This document shows, piece by piece, positions 12,245 to 12,718 of a stretch of 12,718 nucleotides of DNA. The DNA lies in the NCBI GenBank assembly GCA_038874075.1, contig JAVZDD010000016.1:1-12718 (forward strand), written 5' to 3'. Below the pieces are notes generated by a model. It saw only the letters and a list, made by a program, of their open reading frames with translations, did not search any database and was not told the DNA's origin. The translations under genes were made by a program, and so were the position numbers. Source of the stretch: Jingweiarchaeum tengchongense (lineage in GTDB: Archaea; Nanobdellota; Nanobdellia; Jingweiarchaeales; Jingweiarchaeaceae). Position 1 is the first letter of the stretch. The number at the start of each line of letters is the position of its first letter.

Positions 12245-12718
12245 ATGGAAGAATTTGATGCAACAAAACATTTTGCGAAATTATTAGCTAGTGGTCAATT
12301 CAAAGTCGAGAAAGACGGCGTAGTATTATTAGAAGGAGTTCCAGCACTTTTTTTCCCAGCATTCGTTTTTGCTAAGTTTTGTAAAGATATTCCACCCGAG
12401 ATTCTTCATAATATTGGGGCGTATCAAGCACAAAAAGCTATAGAACTTCATTCAAAATTTTTTGGGTTAGTGTTTTCCACAGCCGTAAGTAAAATTCTTA
12501 GTGGTTTTATGGATAAAGTAGTCGGTTTTATATTAGATACTATGTCTACACTTGGTTGGGGAGAATTTGAAATACAAAAATTTGATCCTGAAAATAAGGA
12601 ATTAATAATTGTAAACAAAATAAATCCTGTAGCAAAAGCTTATATTCGTGATTTTGGAAAGGCAGAGAAACCAATTGATCATTACATTGTAGGTCTTTTT
12701 GAAGGCGCATCTGTTTAT
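12245..12718 (+). CDS. Second V4R-like protein (3' end cut by window)
   Basis: The frame runs open to the window edge, giving 158 residues so far. The start at 12245 is chosen because GGAGG at 12232-12236 lies 8 nt upstream; an in-frame ATG at 12239 would be only 2 nt from it. The product aligns with the V4R protein encoded at 11009-11545: FKVEKDGVVLLEG (19-31) with that protein's strand pair, LGWGEFEIQKFDPENKELII (103-122) with YGFGKFEVINLDWDNCSVIL, and NPVAKAYIRDFGKAEKPIDH (127-146) plus VGLFEG with its KPINYFLSGLLAG block. The diagnostic C-terminal Cys region lies beyond the window. It follows the winged-helix gene by 21 nt and is likely co-transcribed. It is probably a ligand sensor that modulates the winged-helix protein or the KaiC-like ATPase. 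Confidence 0.75.
   Translation, partial: MEEFDATKHFAKLLASGQFKVEKDGVVLLEGVPALFFPAFVFAKFCKDIPPEILHNIGAYQAQKAIELHSKFFGLVFSTAVSKILSGFMDKVVGFILDTMSTLGWGEFEIQKFDPENKELIIVNKINPVAKAYIRDFGKAEKPIDHYIVGLFEGASVY

Noticed and set aside
1..12718. Mobile elements, tRNA or rRNA genes
   Set aside because: No transposase-like protein, terminal repeats, tRNA cloverleaf or rRNA-like stretch was recognised on either strand by eye.

Overview
The window reads as archaeal DNA from an AT-rich genome with lysine- and isoleucine-rich proteins. Evidence: AT-rich TATA-like boxes lie about 25-30 nt upstream of many start codons, which suggests leaderless transcripts. Where Shine-Dalgarno sites occur they are of the GGTGA/GGAGG type. 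The families present (KaiC-type ATPase, V4R proteins, small winged-helix regulators, an Hsp20 divergent from a regulator/zinc-ribbon pair, an FmrO-type methyltransferase) are common in archaea. A DPANN-like or thermophilic euryarchaeal source is possible, but the sequence does not fix the lineage.

Layout. (1) 1-3700: the 3' part of a large alpha-2-macroglobulin-like surface protein with a thioester motif, followed by a 79-residue single-span membrane protein. Unusually, a two-helix membrane hairpin sits where other family members carry the bait region. (2) 3855-5125: a small helical protein convergent with an FmrO/ArmA/Rmt-like 16S rRNA methyltransferase. (3) 5158-6846: a heat-shock-type locus. 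A winged-helix regulator overlaps a zinc-ribbon/Hsp20-like gene on the minus strand and diverges from a classical Hsp20; a 13-bp perfect inverted repeat lies across both TATA regions. (4) 6847-7503: a Nudix-like protein with an expanded Nudix box. (5) 7596-9943: a secreted multi-domain protein with features of polymorphic-toxin N-terminal regions, overlapping by ATGA a small basic partner gene. (6) 9944-11545: an operon V4R - KaiC-like ATPase - CutA1 on the minus strand. (7) 11620-12718: a leaderless 53-residue gene, a small winged-helix protein and a second V4R-like protein cut by the window end.

The two V4R-like proteins align with each other along most of their length and flank a common regulatory region. 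Together with the KaiC-type ATPase and the winged-helix protein they suggest a ligand-sensing module. A 15-nt palindrome core from the hsp20 operator recurs exactly at the start of the first V4R gene. The best candidates for something undescribed are the membrane-hairpin macroglobulin, the secreted toxin-like cassette and the duplicated V4R/KaiC module.
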